In this document: positions 51,395 through 63,620 of the stretch, in pieces
Numbering within the stretch: position 1 is the first letter of the stretch
How the letters are laid out: every line of letters starts with the position of its first letter
From: Mimachlamys varia
Taxonomy: Eukaryota; Mollusca; Bivalvia; Pectinida; Pectinidae
DNA: 64,000 bases
Reading direction: 5' to 3'
NCBI GenBank assembly: GCA_947623455.1
Contig: OX392534.1
Span: 12,100,001-12,164,000, forward strand
Program-made: the position numbers and the translations under genes
Notes under the pieces: model-generated
Told to the model about the DNA's origin: nothing
The model's input: the letters and a program-made list of their open reading frames with translations, nothing else
Databases searched by the model: none

Positions 51395-51684
51395 CACAGG
51401 GACCTGAGAATTTGTTACAGCTTGCATTTTGCTTTGGACCTAAAATAGGGTGTTTAGAGTAATTTTACACATTAGGGGGTTAAGATCAATTTTCGATAAA
51501 AATGCCCCCTCAATGGTCATAAAAGCTATTATGACCATTGAGGGGGCATTTTTATCGAAAATTGATCTTAACGCCCCAAATGTGTAAAATTACTCTAAAC
51601 AGAGACGTATATAATATACTTCTCTGCTCTAAACAACCTATTTTAGGTCCAAAACTAGCTGTAACAAATTCTCAGGTCCCTGTG
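51395..51684. mobile_element. Long palindromic element (CACAGGGACCTGAG family)
   Basis: A nearly complete inverted repeat of about 130 bp per arm, centred near 51530. Arms contain TTTTTATCGAAAATTGATCT and GACCTAAAATAGG. The right arm holds a 32-bp insertion flanked by CTCTAAACA. Relatives are at 52728 and 57055. Confidence 0.9.
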
Positions 51685-51925
51685 CCTGAGAGCCCCGGCC
51701 ACCGGCCGGTCATGTCTGGTGTTCGGCCGGGGACCAGGCCAAAATGGCTAAATAATCATGCCAGGAGTACATCCTAAGCCTAATCTGAAGTGGTTGTGAC
51801 CAAAGCATTATATACATGTATGTAGATTATCTATGCTATATATATGTAAGTCCTAGTATATCAGAGACGTGAACATATGTGAAATTGAGCGAAATATATT
51901 GCTGCGTCAGGTTCGGCTAATATAC

Positions 51926-52067
51926 ATCAGTGGCGTATACGTGTAGCTTCAAATGTAGATCTAATGGATATGCATGCATGGTGGGGGGGGGGGGGGGCGT
52001 GGAAATTATCACAATATTTATTTTTTGCGTGCTCAAGCATGCAAGCATGCACGGAAGCTACGCCACT
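51926..52067. mobile_element. Short MITE with AGTGGCGTA ends and a G-tract
   Basis: AGTGGCGTA...GTAGCTTC on the left mirrors GAAGCTACGCCACT on the right. A run of about 17 G lies inside at 51981-51999. Confidence 0.6.
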
Positions 52068-52727
52068 ACGTAACATGTATATTATTTACCATCGCATGAC
52101 ATTGTCACTTTATAATTCTACCGAATTCAGTTGGCATTCAACTAATTATAAGCTATGAATGTAATGTATCGATCTTCTTCATTATTGTTTCGTTGAAAAG
52201 TACTGACCCCACCGTTACCCTCCCTCCCCTTTGACCGATAAATGTTCTATTCATTGACCAAGCATGCCTAATGAAGAGTTTGAGCTAAATGCTGAAAAAA
52301 TAAAAGGTTCCCAATGATTTTACATGAGATGATACAAAATATAAACCTTATTTTATTTTACAACAATTATTAAACAAGTTACCAAACTTATATTAATCGC
52401 TCTTTAAATTATTTTTTGTTGGCCCCGACGCGAGGGGTTTTTTTATTGTGGAAGGAAACCGGAATATACGTACTGCACATGGGATGAACATTTTATTCTA
52501 AATATGGTAAATATAAGCATCAAAATGCAAAAACTAGACTAGTTGGCATTTGCAGAAAAGATACAATGAAGTACACTAAGCCAACTGAAAGTAGTTCGAT
52601 GCTAAATGTACGCGCGGTATCCTAAACTGCATTGTAAAATTTAACCGTCATAGCATGGAATTATATATCAACATGTTAGAGTACATGTGTGACGTGGATA
52701 TAGTATTGTCTGTAAATATCATATGTG

Positions 52728-52937
52728 CACAGGGGCATGAGAATTTGTTGATAAACTTTATTTCCACATAAACAAGAGGATTCAGGGTGATTCACATATT
52801 TTAGGGGTTTTAGATCGTGATCGACCTTTGGCAAACATGACACCAAACAGTCATACACATATATGCAGTATATGTAATTGCGTATGCATTGTAGTTCAGG
52901 TCCAAATTTAGCTGTGACAAGTTATCATGTCCCTGTG
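52728..52937. mobile_element. Diverged CACAGGG palindromic element
   Basis: Ends CACAGGGGCATGAGAATTTG and CAAGTTATCATGTCCCTGTG, with an internal AGGTCCAAATTTAGCTGTG that matches the family. Confidence 0.7.
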
Positions 52938-52949
52938 ATCTAAATGCTT

Positions 52950-54570
52950 CACCATTTTGAACCGGATACGTAATAGGGGCATTAACTATACGGTCTATTT
53001 ACCTACCTTTAAAGTCATTTCAAGAGGCAGCCTGCTGTTCACATACTAAAATGCAATTCATCATCATATCCTAACGAAAAAAGTGAAAAAGCCGATCGTG
53101 AGAAGAATAAAATTATTGGCGAAAATAACCCCAATGAACAATATTGGTAATGGAGGATGAGGTATAAAGCCCATACAGTAAATATCTTGCAAATTTTTCG
53201 AAAAGATTACTAAAATACATCATTAAGTGACATGCACATTTTCAAACGTATATATATCATCATGCAACGAACCGAAACTTTTCCTTGGTATGGGTCCCTT
53301 TCGGCATAGTACAATTCTGTATTTTGAACGAGCCGTATTCATTGAAGGAACAGTTTATTTCTGAATTAGAGCTTGTTGGAAAATGGCGGCAAAATAACCG
53401 ATTATTGCAGAAAAAAAATCGTATTACAATACGACAAGAATGATTCAAATATTACACACTGTATAAGTACGCTTCAATACTTGGCGAGGTACAGTTATTG
53501 TACTCCGTTATTTAATTCTTTTTACTAAATGTAATAATCTACAGTGTATGATTTGAAGAAACAAGTGAAAGCTGACAAAATTGCAAATATCATTTTAATG
53601 TAAATAGACAGTGTCGTAGTAAAACAATAGGAAAGAATAACTGACAGGACTGGGCCGACACAATTCTTGTCACAGGAAATGTTGTAAAATACAATACTAA
53701 ACATTAGTCATTTCAATACCGATATAAATTTTGGCATTTACGCAACAGTACGACACTTATAAAACATGGCAAGAGCTTCATATATAAAATTATAAATGCA
53801 ACATATCGTTAAAACATTCTGACACATAACTTAGGGTGATACATACAGTTGGGCCTTTCCTGACAAGCAAGTGTACTAGTTACACTAAGACGATGTGGCA
53901 TGATTTGTTTTGTTTTTTGTGGAGGTGGGGGGGGGGGTGTTTTTTTCACGACAACCTGTTTACAGAGTTATTGCCCAATGCTAAAGTTTTGTGTCTGGTA
54001 CATGTACATACGTAGCTTTCTTAGCATTTAAACTGTGATAATGGAAATGGGTACATTGGTTCTACTAATGCAATTCTCAGCGTTTCAAAGTCAACTTTTC
54101 TTTCATTTGCTAAAATAAACAACAACTCCTGTTTCAAACAATATTTGGGAGCATCCATCACTGCCTTCTGATTAAAATAAGATACAGTCAAACCAAATAA
54201 AGAATACGTTAAATGTAATATATAATAAATATGCATTGCGTTTCGTCTTTCATTGTGGCTTAATGTTCAAATAAAGCAAGAAATGTTTCTTTCGCAGTTT
54301 TGAGTTTCCATGCAGGCTAATATCAACTCAATTATTCTCGAGTAGGTTTCATTCTCCGGTCATATTTTGAGTTTACGGACAGACAGTTTGAATGCGCTGA
54401 CGGGTATATTCCCTTACCTTCGTTAAGTTACTTTCATGTGAAAATATAACAGTACATACTGCACAAAATATAGCGCAACACGGTCAAAACTGAATCTTAC
54501 AGCGTGATGGTGGTGCAGTGGGTAGTCCATTTGTCATTCACATGTCCAAATGTCTCAACAAATCAGGACC
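52950..54570. other. No supported gene
   Basis: AT-rich. A G-run lies at 53927-53939. This is downstream of the sulfotransferase stop codon, so it may hold its 3' UTR, but no nearby canonical signal was found. Confidence 0.35.
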
Positions 54571-54576
54571 TTACAT

Positions 54577-57500
54577 CTATAAAACATCAGATGTCAGAGG
54601 ATTGTCAACTCTTAAGTTGATCGAAGTATTTCTCAACTCGTCCAAGCTCTTTAACGGCACAAAGCCAAGTCTAGTTTGAATATCCTCGCACTCTTTTTCT
54701 ATCATTTTAATCTTTAGGAAATCTGAAGATTTTCTCGTTCTCCAGGCATGTGCCGTTTTTGCAGAATCTTTTTTACTAGTACAAAATGCACATGGAACTT
54801 CTGTTGATGATGATGTCATAGTTTTAATATGTTCAATAGACAACTTGGTAAATGGCAAATGAAGAAAGTCAAATATCCGTTTTGAAATGCCAATAGGATT
54901 TTCAGCTAATCTTTCATATAAGAGAGTTTTTATCTGCCCGGGATGTTGTTGTTTCAGCACTTTCTGTACGACAAGATCGTCCGAGGCGTCGGCACATTCC
55001 ATTTCCGCCGTTTTTTGTAAGGTTAGGTGCAACATAAGCGGCGTCATTTCCGCTGAAAGAAGCCTCGGTCTTTGGTCACGTAGCAAGTGGATCACTTTCA
55101 GACCGGGAACTTGTTTCAGCAGAATTTCAATAGTAGTTCTCATTCTTACACGGATTGTCTTCACGAGACGAACTTTACTCGATTCACATTGTTTCTTTAG
55201 AATTTTTAGACAAGCCTGTAAAACTGTTTCGTTTTTATTACTTTTGCCTTTTAGCAAACATATCTTAAACGGTGTCGTAGAACGAGTGCCGGTCAGTTTG
55301 ACTACGGCTTCTTTGTGTTGCCTCTCAAACTTACAGGTAAGCCAGTGCTGTAAAAATTCGGCAGACAGGATACTTGCATTGTATCTATAACAAAAACAGA
55401 ATTATAGACATATTATTAGATCGTAAAGACCGAACATCATAAATACATCTAAAAGACCACGTGTTATTAACGAAAGATTACTTAACAATTTCGCGGGTGT
55501 CTTACGGCATTTGCCTATGACCTTTTAAGTTTATAATTCCACTTGACAGTAATAGTTGTCATTTTCAAAATTTTACACCAACATATAAATATCAAACTTT
55601 AACGTGAGTATGAGATAAACAGTATAAAGCTCGTTTGATTTTGCAAAGTGGGGAAAATGAGACGTCATAAGGGTCATATATTATTTTAGTTTTTAACATA
55701 ACAAACCATGATTATGAACAAAACGTACATAGTCATGTACTATTTAGTATAGATCAAACGTTGATATTGACGTAGTCTCTGATTTAACCTTTCATCTTTC
55801 AGTCCTCAACGTACACAATGAAGTTACGCCTCACTAATGTCCATGATATACAAATCGCTTGGTACAATTATGAGTTATGATGCTCTTAAAGTTGAACTTG
55901 GGTATCTTAATCAAGATGACGTAACACACACATGCTGCAACTTTTGAATTTAATTATAGATACAGTATGCCGAAAAATGGAACTAAACTGCATCATACAG
56001 CTGTTTCGTCCTCCTAGGACTCTTCAGTGATGCTAGGGACCAAAAGGTGGGAATCCAAAATGTCTAAGCTAATGTAGAAGCAGAAGGGTCAGGTGCGTTA
56101 AACCCCTTTAATTTATGAATTTAGAAGTAAAATTAAACTAGTTCTGTATAATTACAAATCATGTACTACGAAAATGTGTGTATTATGTACCGTGTCACTA
56201 CTCAAATGAGATTAACTGTGGCTATGCCGTAACATACACATATGTTGCACTTTTTAAATTAAGTAATAGATACAGTATGCCCAAAAATAGAATTAAACTG
56301 CATCATATACAATGTAGCTGTTTCGTCCTCCTAGGACTCTTCAGTGATGCTACGATAGGAACGAAAGCCCACATAAGAAATCAATTGGGGAGTCTATATA
56401 TTTTGAAATGTTACTTCCTACAATTCAGATTATACTTAATTTTTAACATCTTTGGGTTTTCATTGTATTTGAAAAGTTCCTACATTCTTTTTCAAATCAT
56501 GACAAATTGTTTACCATGTTCGCATTACCACTACACTACTACTGTATAGATGTTGCATTTCTTTTCTTTTGAATACTGTTAACAACCGTAAGTGTCTTAA
56601 AATCACGAGTTTCATCAAAATTGGTGTATAAAATATCGGCCATGTATATTATCCAACCACAATGAAAACAATTGCACGATAAGATTTAATCGTTTAGACA
56701 TATACGATAGAGCAACTTTGACAGGGTATTGTAGTTTGTTGTTACAATATATACTTACCTTGATAAAGTGGTACCATCTATTAATTCGATTGTCGCGTTT
56801 TTCTCCAATTTCTGAACAGTAACTTTCATTGGTTCAAATAAATAGTAGGATGAGGGATAACTTGCTATGACGTCAGACGTGAATGTTGACCCACTTCTCA
56901 TGTAGCTTACAATCAGAATGGGAACAGGCTTCTCTGGAATAATGCAAAACGCATATGTCAAATGTGCTGAATTACACAGCCGATTTGTCAATATTTATTA
57001 CAAGGAACGTTGGCAAAGACAGAGAGTTTACATTGATCCGAATGTTATATTTACCACAGGGACCTGAGAATTTGTTACAGCTAGTTTTGGACCTAAACTA
57101 GGGTTTTTAGACCTTTCCATCCTTTAGCCTTTATGACCAATTAGGAGGCATTTTTATCGAAAATTGATCTAAAAGTGAAAATTACTCTAAACGCCCTAGT
57201 TTAGGTCCAAAGCTAGCTGTAACAAATTCTTTCGTACGTGTGATATTTATGTGTTTTCATACATAGATCGATGGTATTTAAGGATTAACTTCAATATTTT
57301 TTTTAAGTTAATGAGCAATGACACAAACAATCGGAGTACAATCCATTTTTTTTGTGTTATTGATCAATAACATGAAAATTAATTGAAAATAAATTAGAGA
57401 AAACTGGAGCGTTAACAAAATAATAATCCGAACTCAAAATCGATTAAACCAGGGACAAAATATGAACAAAGGAAATATTAACATGGAGACCCTTGTAAAA

Positions 57501-60500
57501 GTACAATAGAAAAAGACTAGGTGTTCCAAAAGAGTAAGCGTCTTTTGCTTCACCGAGACACCCGCCATGTAAATCTTTGTCAAATCCAAGTAAACATCAA
57601 GTTCTCAAAATGAGATCCCAGTATCATTCTTAACCACAACAAGTAGACAAACTAATGAGCATACTCAACAACGTCCATCTTGATATCACTTAAATATACA
57701 GAATATTTCTCAATGACACAAAGATGGTTAAAATTTGTTTTCATTTCAATAAATTTTATTGACATATCACATATATCAAAAGGATTAGACAGCAGGCTTG
57801 AAGCCTGTACAAGTCTTCTCCCAACAATTGAAATATAAATGAAAACCGAAATCTAATCAAGATATTTTGTACACAGGGATATCGGACGCACTAGAGCAAG
57901 TCTCTTCTTGTAAAAAGGCCGACAGTAATAGTTTTAACAAGTTTTATGCCCGTTTGTATAACATTTGAATGTTTGATTAGATCTTAACTTAAAAATAACA
58001 GTGCAAGTGAACAGAAACAAGAACAGAACGATGTGTACTAAGGGCAAGCAACTTTGTTCAAGTACGCAAGTGTTAACATTGAAAAGTTGCGCATGGACGC
58101 CTTCGTAAGAATTGCACCTGCTGCCCCCATTGCATGATCGTAGAAGGCGACTAAACTTTGGATCTTATCTTTTTCATTCTTTCCAAACAACTTTCTCCTT
58201 CCTAATATCTCCTTTGACACAACCTCACTTTTGGCCGTTAGTTGAGCGTTCGCCCCTGTGATGAAGACTATTGGTTCTATCCCAAGGTCGAGACATACCA
58301 GAGTCTCTAACAATGGTAGTTATTACTCCCTGTTTGGCGCTCAACATTATGGGAGTGGAACGACTGGTTCGCCTGTTGGAAGTATAACGTGACCGGATGG
58401 TATGTCCTGCTGGGGGCCTTCGGCAGTGTATTTCAGTGTGGTAGTACTTTAAAGTTCCGGACCAACCAAAACCTTCGTTTATTAAGAACAGTATCTAAAT
58501 GTACTAAAATGTACCCATCAAGTATGCAATAAACTATTTATGTACACTTAATTAAAATGTTCACCGACTTGATACTATCATACCTGAGTACAGGTATGTC
58601 TCCCACTGGTTACTTACAGTAATCAGATACAAAATCTGCATGCTAGCATTTGGATTCTTTGTCTGATCAGATCGACTGTAGAGTGTATAATGGGTTGCTT
58701 TTTTGTTTTTGCTGTTGTTTTTTTTTTTTTATTTCTGACCAGATCGACTGTCAAGTGGTATTTGGAGTTGATGACGCTTTAATCAGTTGTTGTTCATCAG
58801 ACAAACTAATGGAGTTGGGTATTGGTAAAACATGATGATATGATATTTGGACGATTGCATTCATGATGGTAGTCTTACAAGCAGCGGAGTATAGGACATG
58901 TGCTGTGTTATAAGGAGATTTGTTTTCTGAATAGATCACATGTAATCACACTATGCATGCTAGACCTGGCTTTAAGATGATAACTGTTCCCACGGACAGT
59001 AACAACCCTGGCCCAACCGCCTCAGGAATGAATGTATACTAATGGGTTCAAGGTATGATGAATAGTCGCTAATACAATTGCATATTTTAGATAATTTTAG
59101 GTGACGGATACAATGTCATGCTGAAACTGGTGATAAGACAGAGCGATATGCTTGGGGTTGACCTGACAGAGACATGTGGGAACTGGAGATAGATGCGTGA
59201 CATCACGGTACTCGTGGCTAAAGCATTCATTTCTTAAGTACATTAAATTTAATATTTGTACGTAAACATGTACATTACCTGTATGTTTCGCTCCCCTATT
59301 CTTTGTTTATATATCTGTATTCTTTGTTGCCCCAGTGGGGGCGGAATTAGTTGTATTGTATAGTACTGTATTGTATTGTATTGCGTAATTCTTATTTCTC
59401 TAAAAAAGCATGTCTTGCTAAAGTAAATATTTTGTTTTTACTAGAATAAAATGAAAGAATGAATGCATGACTTGAAGTTCGAGAAAAGAAATGCAAGAGG
59501 AAGAGTGAATGAAGGGAAAGGGGCCTCCTGTGTGGGGTTACATGATGTAAGAGGAATGATCCCATGGTACCCCAACCCTGGCATCCCTCCAAATAAAAGC
59601 TGGGGAATTAAAATGACTTTTTCAACCTAAACAGGAAGATTGTAGACACAATGGAATACTGAACTCGTGTAATTGTGTTTTGATGAGGTATTGTTACATG
59701 TACCACGGAATCATCTATCTGACATTTGACTGTCATTTCAAACAAGGAACAAATCATACAAACTACAATGTGTAGTTCTCGTGTTTCATCGTCAGAAACC
59801 CACGTGACACTGCTTTAACGTTGGTTTCAAACGTTTATGGCTACTGTGTCATACTCGGCCAGATCAACAGATATCACCCTGATCCTTTTAGAGAAACTTG
59901 TTATGATTAATTATATTAACAAGAATAGACACTAAAAACTGGTATAAATGTACAGCAAGCCTAATCTAGACGGTTACATGTTTGCAAAACCAAAAAAAAC
60001 TCTTAAGTCATATTTAAAGACTCCTACTAAATATCGTTATAGATAATACATATAATAAGGGAAGGGACAGGTTTAGATTAGGAACAGAATGATAAATTGG
60101 TAATAGATATTACTTGGATCAGCTGCTGGCGTTTGTTCTTCTAATCTAGCTGCAGGTCTTCGATACAGTTTGATATTCTTTTGTTCTTCATCGTCTATAC
60201 TATTGTTTAGTAAACGTATTTCTAAAAAATAAAAAAAGGACAAGATAACTTTTAATTCACTGTAGTAATAATGTTACCATTATTTACGTGTATCATTTTT
60301 AAAAACAAAAGAAACAAAAAATCGGAGCAGGACAAAAAACATATTCTGAACTCAAAATCGATTAATCTATGGACAAAAGTTTGAACAAAGGAAATACATA
60401 TGTATTTATACGGAGACCCTAGGACAATTACAAGACAATAAGACAATGGGTTTCGGAAGGTAGGCGTCAACAAATTTAGTTATTGTATTTATTACATTTT

Positions 60501-63149
60501 TGCCAGTGAAATATAGAAAAATATCAAACTGATAAAACTTAAATTTTCACTGCAGTGATGAGCAGTGAAAATATAAGATTTTGCCGTGAAAATATAAGAT
60601 TTTGCAGTGAAAATATAAGGCTTTTTCAGTGTTACGTGAAAAAGTTACCCTAAAATAAAATACCACCCGGGACATTATTCTACGTTGCAAAAATTACCCG
60701 GGGTCGTTATTTAAATGTAGAAATATTACACGGCCATCTGTAGAAAAATGACCCCATTCGATATTTCCGTAATTCGTCCCGCGAAAACGTGACCCGCCGT
60801 AGCTTTCAACGGTGGGTAGTTTTCAACTGGGTCATTTTATTCACGTAACACCGAAACTTTTGTATGAGTTGTTCCCCTTGATCGGATCTTGGAGGCTCGC
60901 CATTGTTGTCGTCTGCTAGAACTTGTCTCTTGGGGAAAGATGGGTTGAAGAAATGGCATCAATAGTACATATTGATAGGAACTGCTGCAGGATTAAATAT
61001 GAAATGAATTGAAAGATGAGAATGGTTCAACTTTTCCGATCAGCTTATCCCAATCAGCTGTGTACTGGACCCGATCGGTTGTTATTTCGACGGATTACAG
61101 TACGGTACAGTAGACTTAGCTCCTTTGCAGTAAGACTTAGGCAAGAAGACCAAGAAAAAAAATAATAAAAGTATCTTAGTCCTCTTTCGAAATGTAATAA
61201 AAAGAAAATTCAATGGTTAGCCGTTTAATATCAAATATATTTCACTTGTATGGCAGATTTTTTTTTATATTTTCACTCGTGCTACGCACTCGTGAAAATA
61301 TAAAAAAAATCTGCCATACTCGTGAAATATATTCGATATTAAACGGCAAACCATTGAATATCCTCTATTTTCTTATAGTTGAAGTGTTTATTAACTAACA
61401 CCATTTTGCAGATTTTCACGTTAATAAATATTGCAAAAGTGAACATGTTTAAATGTTGACATGTTCACTCTATACAATTGTTGAACATATGCAGGCAGAA
61501 GTAAGTTAATCAAGTTGCCAGTTCCGGTAGACTGACCACGGGTTACCTAAACCATGGAAGAAATAACATAACTTATACGAATCCCAGGTAGGCATGTGCT
61601 TTCACACACACCAGGTACTATTTAGATCAATACGATATAACAATATAATATAATCTTGTTGGCAGATGTTTCGGTGTCTACGGAAGCCGGTTGGACTCAC
61701 ATTCGTAGAAGTAATACTGTTCGCGTTATAACGCAAAACCAGCTCGTTATATCGCGAAACTACTATCCGACTACTCTTGAAGAGTACCACCATGAAGTTT
61801 TTACCTTGGCTTATCTTTAGTTTAAAGGTTGGATTTTTGGCAATAGCAGTCAAATTAGAGTAATCCTAAGCAAACCAACAAACGATGTTTGAAACGATTA
61901 CAGACAACAAGAAAGGACATCTTCTCCTATATAAACGAAGTCGCAGTGTCTTTTCTGCTGCACAATTATGGACAACATCATAAATCATAATTCTGAAAAG
62001 TCATGATCCGGAAGGAATAGCAAGCTGGAAATGGGAGACAAATTTCATTAGACAGCAATGATAGCTATCAACGGTTTCGTCGAGGGATATTTATAGAACA
62101 TTTTCTGGTTAGAGACAAACACAACGGAGATTACTATACCAAAGCTGTGTAACGACAAAAAGAGAATATCCGGACTGATATGGGAACGGAACCTGTAAAA
62201 TTTTGCATCATCAATGAAATAAGTTTTCCAGCCTAAATTAATCATCCTTGTTGGCCCGCATTTTAGCGCAATGAGGACTTATTGTAGACTATCCAAAACG
62301 GAAAATGTTGGTATTGAATTAATTCACACTTCGACATGATCATAATGACGATTTTCCGGCTAAAATGTTTTTACATGAAATTTCCACACAATAAGGGAAT
62401 AGTTTATTGGAATATTACGGAATAGAGCAGCGCAGTCTTGGTTGATGATGGCGTCTTGGACACCCAAACCGTCTTAGTTTTATTTTGATAAAAGGATAAA
62501 CATTTCGTGCATAATTTCTGGGGATTTCTTTCGTCCTCGCCCTTCATCATTTAAAGTGGTTATAATCTGATACTGAGAACTAGTTACATCATCTTTTATA
62601 CCTAGTTATGCGTTAAAACGTGAAAAACCGGATTTCAGAGGTATCTACATATCTCATATATCTACACTCAATTTAATCTAAAAATAGATTGTTGATATTT
62701 TCGCGATATTGTTTGTGACGTATTTGCACTTTAACAGCATTCTTTAAATATACCTTTTTGTTTACCTTCTGTTAAAATCAGATAGCACGTATATAGCGTA
62801 CTTACCTGAACATGTGATTATAATTAATATCATGGTTGTAATAATCATATGACTCTTACCTGAACACGTTATTAGAATGAATATAATCGTTGTTTTATTA
62901 AACAGATAACACGTACATATCATATTTACCTAAACACGTAATAATAATTAATATAATCGTTGTTTTATTACCAGATAACACTTGTACATATATAGCATCC
63001 TTACCCGAAACGTGATTATAATTAATATAATCGTTGTTATAATAATCAGATAACACGTATATAGCCTACTTACCTGAAAACGTGATTAAAAGTATAACAA
63101 TCGTTGTTGTAGCCAGGAAGATATACCGTGTTTGTGTACGCATGTTCAT
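54577..63149 (-). CDS. Golgi carbohydrate 6-O-sulfotransferase-like, complete four-exon gene
   Basis: Coding exons are 63149-63074, 60221-60114, 56933-56759 and 55384-54577. Their phases agree at each junction (carry 1, 1, 2) and give 388 residues plus a stop. Exon 1 encodes a short cytoplasmic tail and a signal anchor (residues about 9-25), so the protein is type II. Exon 2 is a charged stem. Exon 3 holds the 5'-phosphosulfate loop (SYMRSGSTFTSD) and a YLFEPM segment. Exon 4 holds the 3'-phosphate region (KTIRVRMRTT... then VIHLLRDQRPRLLSAEM), LLYERLAENP, and AWRTR...IEKECEDIQTRLGF at the C-terminus. These are the marks of the CHST1-7 family, which moves sulfate from PAPS to GlcNAc, Gal or GalNAc on glycans in the Golgi. 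The substrate cannot be assigned. The first ATG (63149) is followed by a second at 63143. A TTACAG acceptor at 63173 suggests an upstream UTR exon. The introns hold families A, B and K, a CACAGGG palindrome and a LINE tail. Confidence 0.92.
55918..56222 (+). repeat. Family B interspersed repeat (intronic, full)
   Basis: Full copy in intron 3 of the sulfotransferase, antisense to the gene. Confidence 0.85.
56223..56345 (+). repeat. Family B interspersed repeat (5' part only)
   Basis: Begins again with AACATACACATATGTTGCAC immediately after the previous copy and stops after CAGTGATGCTA, making a head-to-tail pair. Confidence 0.8.
57055..57241. mobile_element. CACAGGGACCTGAG palindromic element (intronic)
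   Basis: The left end matches 51395 exactly over about 25 bp. The right arm carries AGGTCCAAAGCTAGCTGTAA. The right terminus is lost. Confidence 0.8.
57408..57730 (+). repeat. Family A retroelement 3' end (intronic)
   Basis: Long copy from AACTCAAAATCGATTAAACC through the segment that in the 11.5 kb copy encodes the RT C-terminus. Confidence 0.8.
57736..57840 (-). repeat. Probable LINE 3' end with AATAAA
   Basis: Minus-strand GTTGGGAGAAGACTTGTACA, GGCTTCAAGCCTGCTG and a downstream AATAAAATTTATTG are typical of LINE tails. It abuts a family A copy. Confidence 0.45.
58065..58465 (+). repeat. Family K repeat, 5' and middle parts
   Basis: Shares AACTTTCTCCTTCCTAAT, ACACAACCTCACTTTTGGCC and CAGAGTCTCTAACAATGGTA with 21945-22375 but lacks the TTAATAGGACGT tail. 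A 91-codon minus-strand open stretch covers it, but it opens with TTG right after stops and is matched by a frame-broken copy in the other repeat. Confidence 0.7.
60335..60470 (+). repeat. Family A fragment (intron 1)
   Basis: Contains GAACTCAAAATCGATTAATC and the GAACAAAGGAAATAC block. Confidence 0.65.
60628..60852. mobile_element. MITE with GTGTTACGTGAA ends
   Basis: Left CAGTGTTACGTGAAAAAGTT and right ATTTTATTCACGTAACACC are inverted copies. The interior has repeated ACCCGGG and TGACCC motifs. Confidence 0.65.
61208..61360. mobile_element. Near-perfect hairpin, about 73-bp arms
   Basis: ATTCAATGGTT...GGCAGATTTTTTTT pairs with AAAAAAAATCTGCC...AACCATTGAAT around a loop of about 5 nt. A fold-back MITE in intron 1 of the sulfotransferase. 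Confidence 0.85.
62795..63115 (-). repeat. Tandem copies of exon 1 anchor segment plus splice donor
   Basis: Five units of about 65-75 bp. The 5'-most (63110-63040, minus strand) is the actual exon 1 end with donor CAG|GTAAGTA. The other four, running into intron 1, keep ACAACGATTATATTAATTAT-type sequence, an (A/G)TCACGTTT-like stretch and donors CGG|GTAAGG, TAG|GTAAAT, CAG|GTAAGA and CAG|GTAAGT. Confidence 0.8.
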
Positions 63150-63337
63150 GTGCTGTGTAAATATCTGATTATCTGTAACATCAAAAAGACATCCCTTTAT
63201 TATTGATTTAATTACGTCAGTAAATATGATATCAAATATGTCGTATAACTGTCACTGTTTTGTTTTACACGGTAGGCTGGGATCTTGACAACAACAAAAA
63301 AATTTGGTTTCATACCAGGCTGAATTTGTGGAAGAAA

Positions 63338-63528
63338 GATCACGTAACACACACATATGCTGCACCTCTTAAATTTAGTAATAGATACAGTATGCCGAAA
63401 AAATGAATTAAACTGCATCATACAGCTGTTTCGTCCTTCTAGGACTCTTCAGTGATGCTAGGGGCAAAAAGGTAGGAATCCAAAATTTCTTAACTTATGT
63501 AGAAGCAGAAGGGTCAGGTGCGTAAATC
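63338..63528 (+). repeat. Family B repeat joined to a reverse transcriptase fragment
   Basis: Runs from AACACACACATATGCTGCAC to GGTCAGGTGCGTAAA, then switches directly to RT sequence instead of the usual ACCCCTTTAATTT. Confidence 0.8.
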
Positions 63529-63620
63529 AGGACAGGTAACAAAAACATGGTCAAATTGCTAATTTCACTTTGAAATATATCGACGATGTGTTGTTTATCA
63601 ATGACAAGATGAATTTAGTC
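63526..63620 (+). pseudogene. YIDD reverse transcriptase fragment
   Basis: The plus strand reads NFTLKYIDDVLFIND, matching the catalytic segment at 11900-11990, preceded by TCAGGACAGGTAACAAAAAC as in that copy. Stops follow, and what lies after 63625 is not recognisable. Confidence 0.7.

Noticed and set aside
54887..55390. 167-codon plus-strand open frame
   Set aside because: It is the antisense shadow of the catalytic exon of the sulfotransferase.
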